Shown here one piece after another: positions 16,664-17,325 of a stretch of DNA of 17,325 nucleotides; within the stretch, counting starts at the first letter, position 1, and every line of letters starts with the position of its first letter. A program made the translations under genes and the position numbers. Source of the stretch: Caulobacteraceae bacterium. GTDB lineage: Bacteria; Pseudomonadota; Alphaproteobacteria; Caulobacterales; Caulobacteraceae. The stretch spans positions 1-17,325 of the forward strand of contig CANGRP010000017.1 in the NCBI GenBank assembly GCA_947456005.1, in the 5' to 3' direction. Below the pieces are notes generated by a model. It saw only the letters and a list, made by a program, of their open reading frames with translations. It was not told the DNA's origin and made no database searches.

Positions 16664-17325
16664 CAGGTTTCTCCGAAGAAGACATCGCCGGCCGTCACGC
16701 GGACGACCTCTCCGCCGTCCAGGCGCAGGCGCAGGGCCCCGTCGGCCTCCAGGGCTTCCGCCGTCCCCGAGAGTGTCCGGTCAGGAAGCCGAGCCGTGCA
16801 GGGTCCGCCCAGACCCTCCGCCATCCGGGTCCAGGCCTCTCCGACAGGGGGAAAGCCGTCATGGACCCAGATCCGCCGCCAGGACTCGAAACGGCTGGCC
16901 AGGGCCCCCAGGAAGTCGGCGGGTGACGGCGGCGCGAAACCGGCGATGTCGGCCAGGGCGGCGGCGGGCCGCTCGACCTGGTCCCGGGGCGGCGCCTCGG
17001 CCAGGTTGACGCCGATCCCGACGGCCAGCCACAGGCCGCCCCCGGGCCGCGGGCCGGATTCCACGAGGATGCCCGCCGCCTTGCCTCCCGCGACGTAGAG
17101 GTCGTTGGGCCAGCGAAGGCGGGCGACGGCGGCTCCCGCAATGACGTTCACGGTTTCGCAGAGGGCCACAGCGGCCACGAAGGAGATCTGGGCCGCCTGG
17201 GCGGGCGGCAGGTCTACGGGGGTCAGGAGCGTGGCGGCCAGGTTGCCGCCTCCGCCACGCCAGGCGCGACCCCGGCGGCCGCGGCCAGCTGTCTGTTCCA
17301 GGGCGTGGATCCAGACCGGCCCGAA
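16663..17325 (-). CDS. birA: Biotin--[acetyl-CoA-carboxylase] ligase, 5' end outside window
   Basis: BirA attaches biotin to the carboxyl-carrier proteins of biotin-dependent carboxylases. The last 220 codons are visible; the frame is open to the right edge, so the gene starts outside. Motifs seen are EQTAGRGRRGRAW at the edge (the biotin/ATP-binding GRGRRGR loop), WPNDLYVAGGKAAGILVES containing the active-site lysine, WLAVGIGVNL, and a C-terminal SH3-like domain (GTAEALEADGALRLRLDGGEVVRVTAGDV). Whether an N-terminal DNA-binding domain exists cannot be seen. It overlaps coaX by one base and is probably co-transcribed with it and rnj. Confidence 0.94.
   Translation of the reverse strand, partial: FGPVWIHALEQTAGRGRRGRAWRGGGGNLAATLLTPVDLPPAQAAQISFVAAVALCETVNVIAGAAVARLRWPNDLYVAGGKAAGILVESGPRPGGGLWLAVGIGVNLAEAPPRDQVERPAAALADIAGFAPPSPADFLGALASRFESWRRIWVHDGFPPVGEAWTRMAEGLGGPCTARLPDRTLSGTAEALEADGALRLRLDGGEVVRVTAGDVFFGET

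Overview
The window reads as a core chromosomal segment of a high-GC alphaproteobacterium in the Caulobacterales (Caulobacter or Phenylobacterium type). All supported genes lie on the minus strand, so transcription runs from right to left. The organism call rests on gene order (birA-coaX-rnj ... mce-DUF1467 ... lolC-lolD ... dnaE, then rpsB-tsf-pyrH-frr-uppS-cdsA-dxr), the strong GC bias at third codon positions, and an alphaproteobacterial LexA box (GTTC-N7-GTTC) in front of a tiny SOS gene beside dnaE. I saw no tRNA, rRNA, CRISPR array, insertion sequence or prophage.

Layout in transcription order. (1) 17325-10921: birA (5' end outside the window), coaX and RNase J are packed with a 1-nt overlap and a 0-nt gap. 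A two-domain CaiB-family CoA-transferase follows, then methylmalonyl-CoA epimerase and a DUF1467 membrane protein, ending in a strong intrinsic terminator. The prolyl-tRNA synthetase gene that I recall following DUF1467 in relatives is absent here. (2) 10871-8891: lolC/E-type permease and lolD ATPase overlap by 8 nt and encode the lipoprotein-release ABC transporter. (3) 8890-5230: a promoter overlapped by a LexA box, a 29-residue membrane-protein gene that matches the SOS cell-division inhibitor sidA, a GC hairpin, and dnaE, the replicative polymerase alpha subunit. (4) 5206-3182: rpsB (with leader and likely promoter), a perfect GC hairpin, then tsf and a strong terminator. (5) 3129-1: pyrH, frr, uppS, cdsA and the start of dxr, a tightly packed run for UMP phosphorylation, ribosome recycling, undecaprenyl-PP synthesis, CDP-diacylglycerol synthesis and isoprenoid precursor synthesis.

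The most interesting element is the sidA unit at 8723-8871. It is easy to miss because of its size, yet it has its own promoter, operator and ribosome-binding site, and it lies directly upstream of dnaE. The second is the 761-residue tandem CoA-transferase, whose N-terminal half appears to have lost the catalytic aspartate while the C-terminal half keeps it. Everything else is conserved housekeeping content with modest sequence-level oddities.
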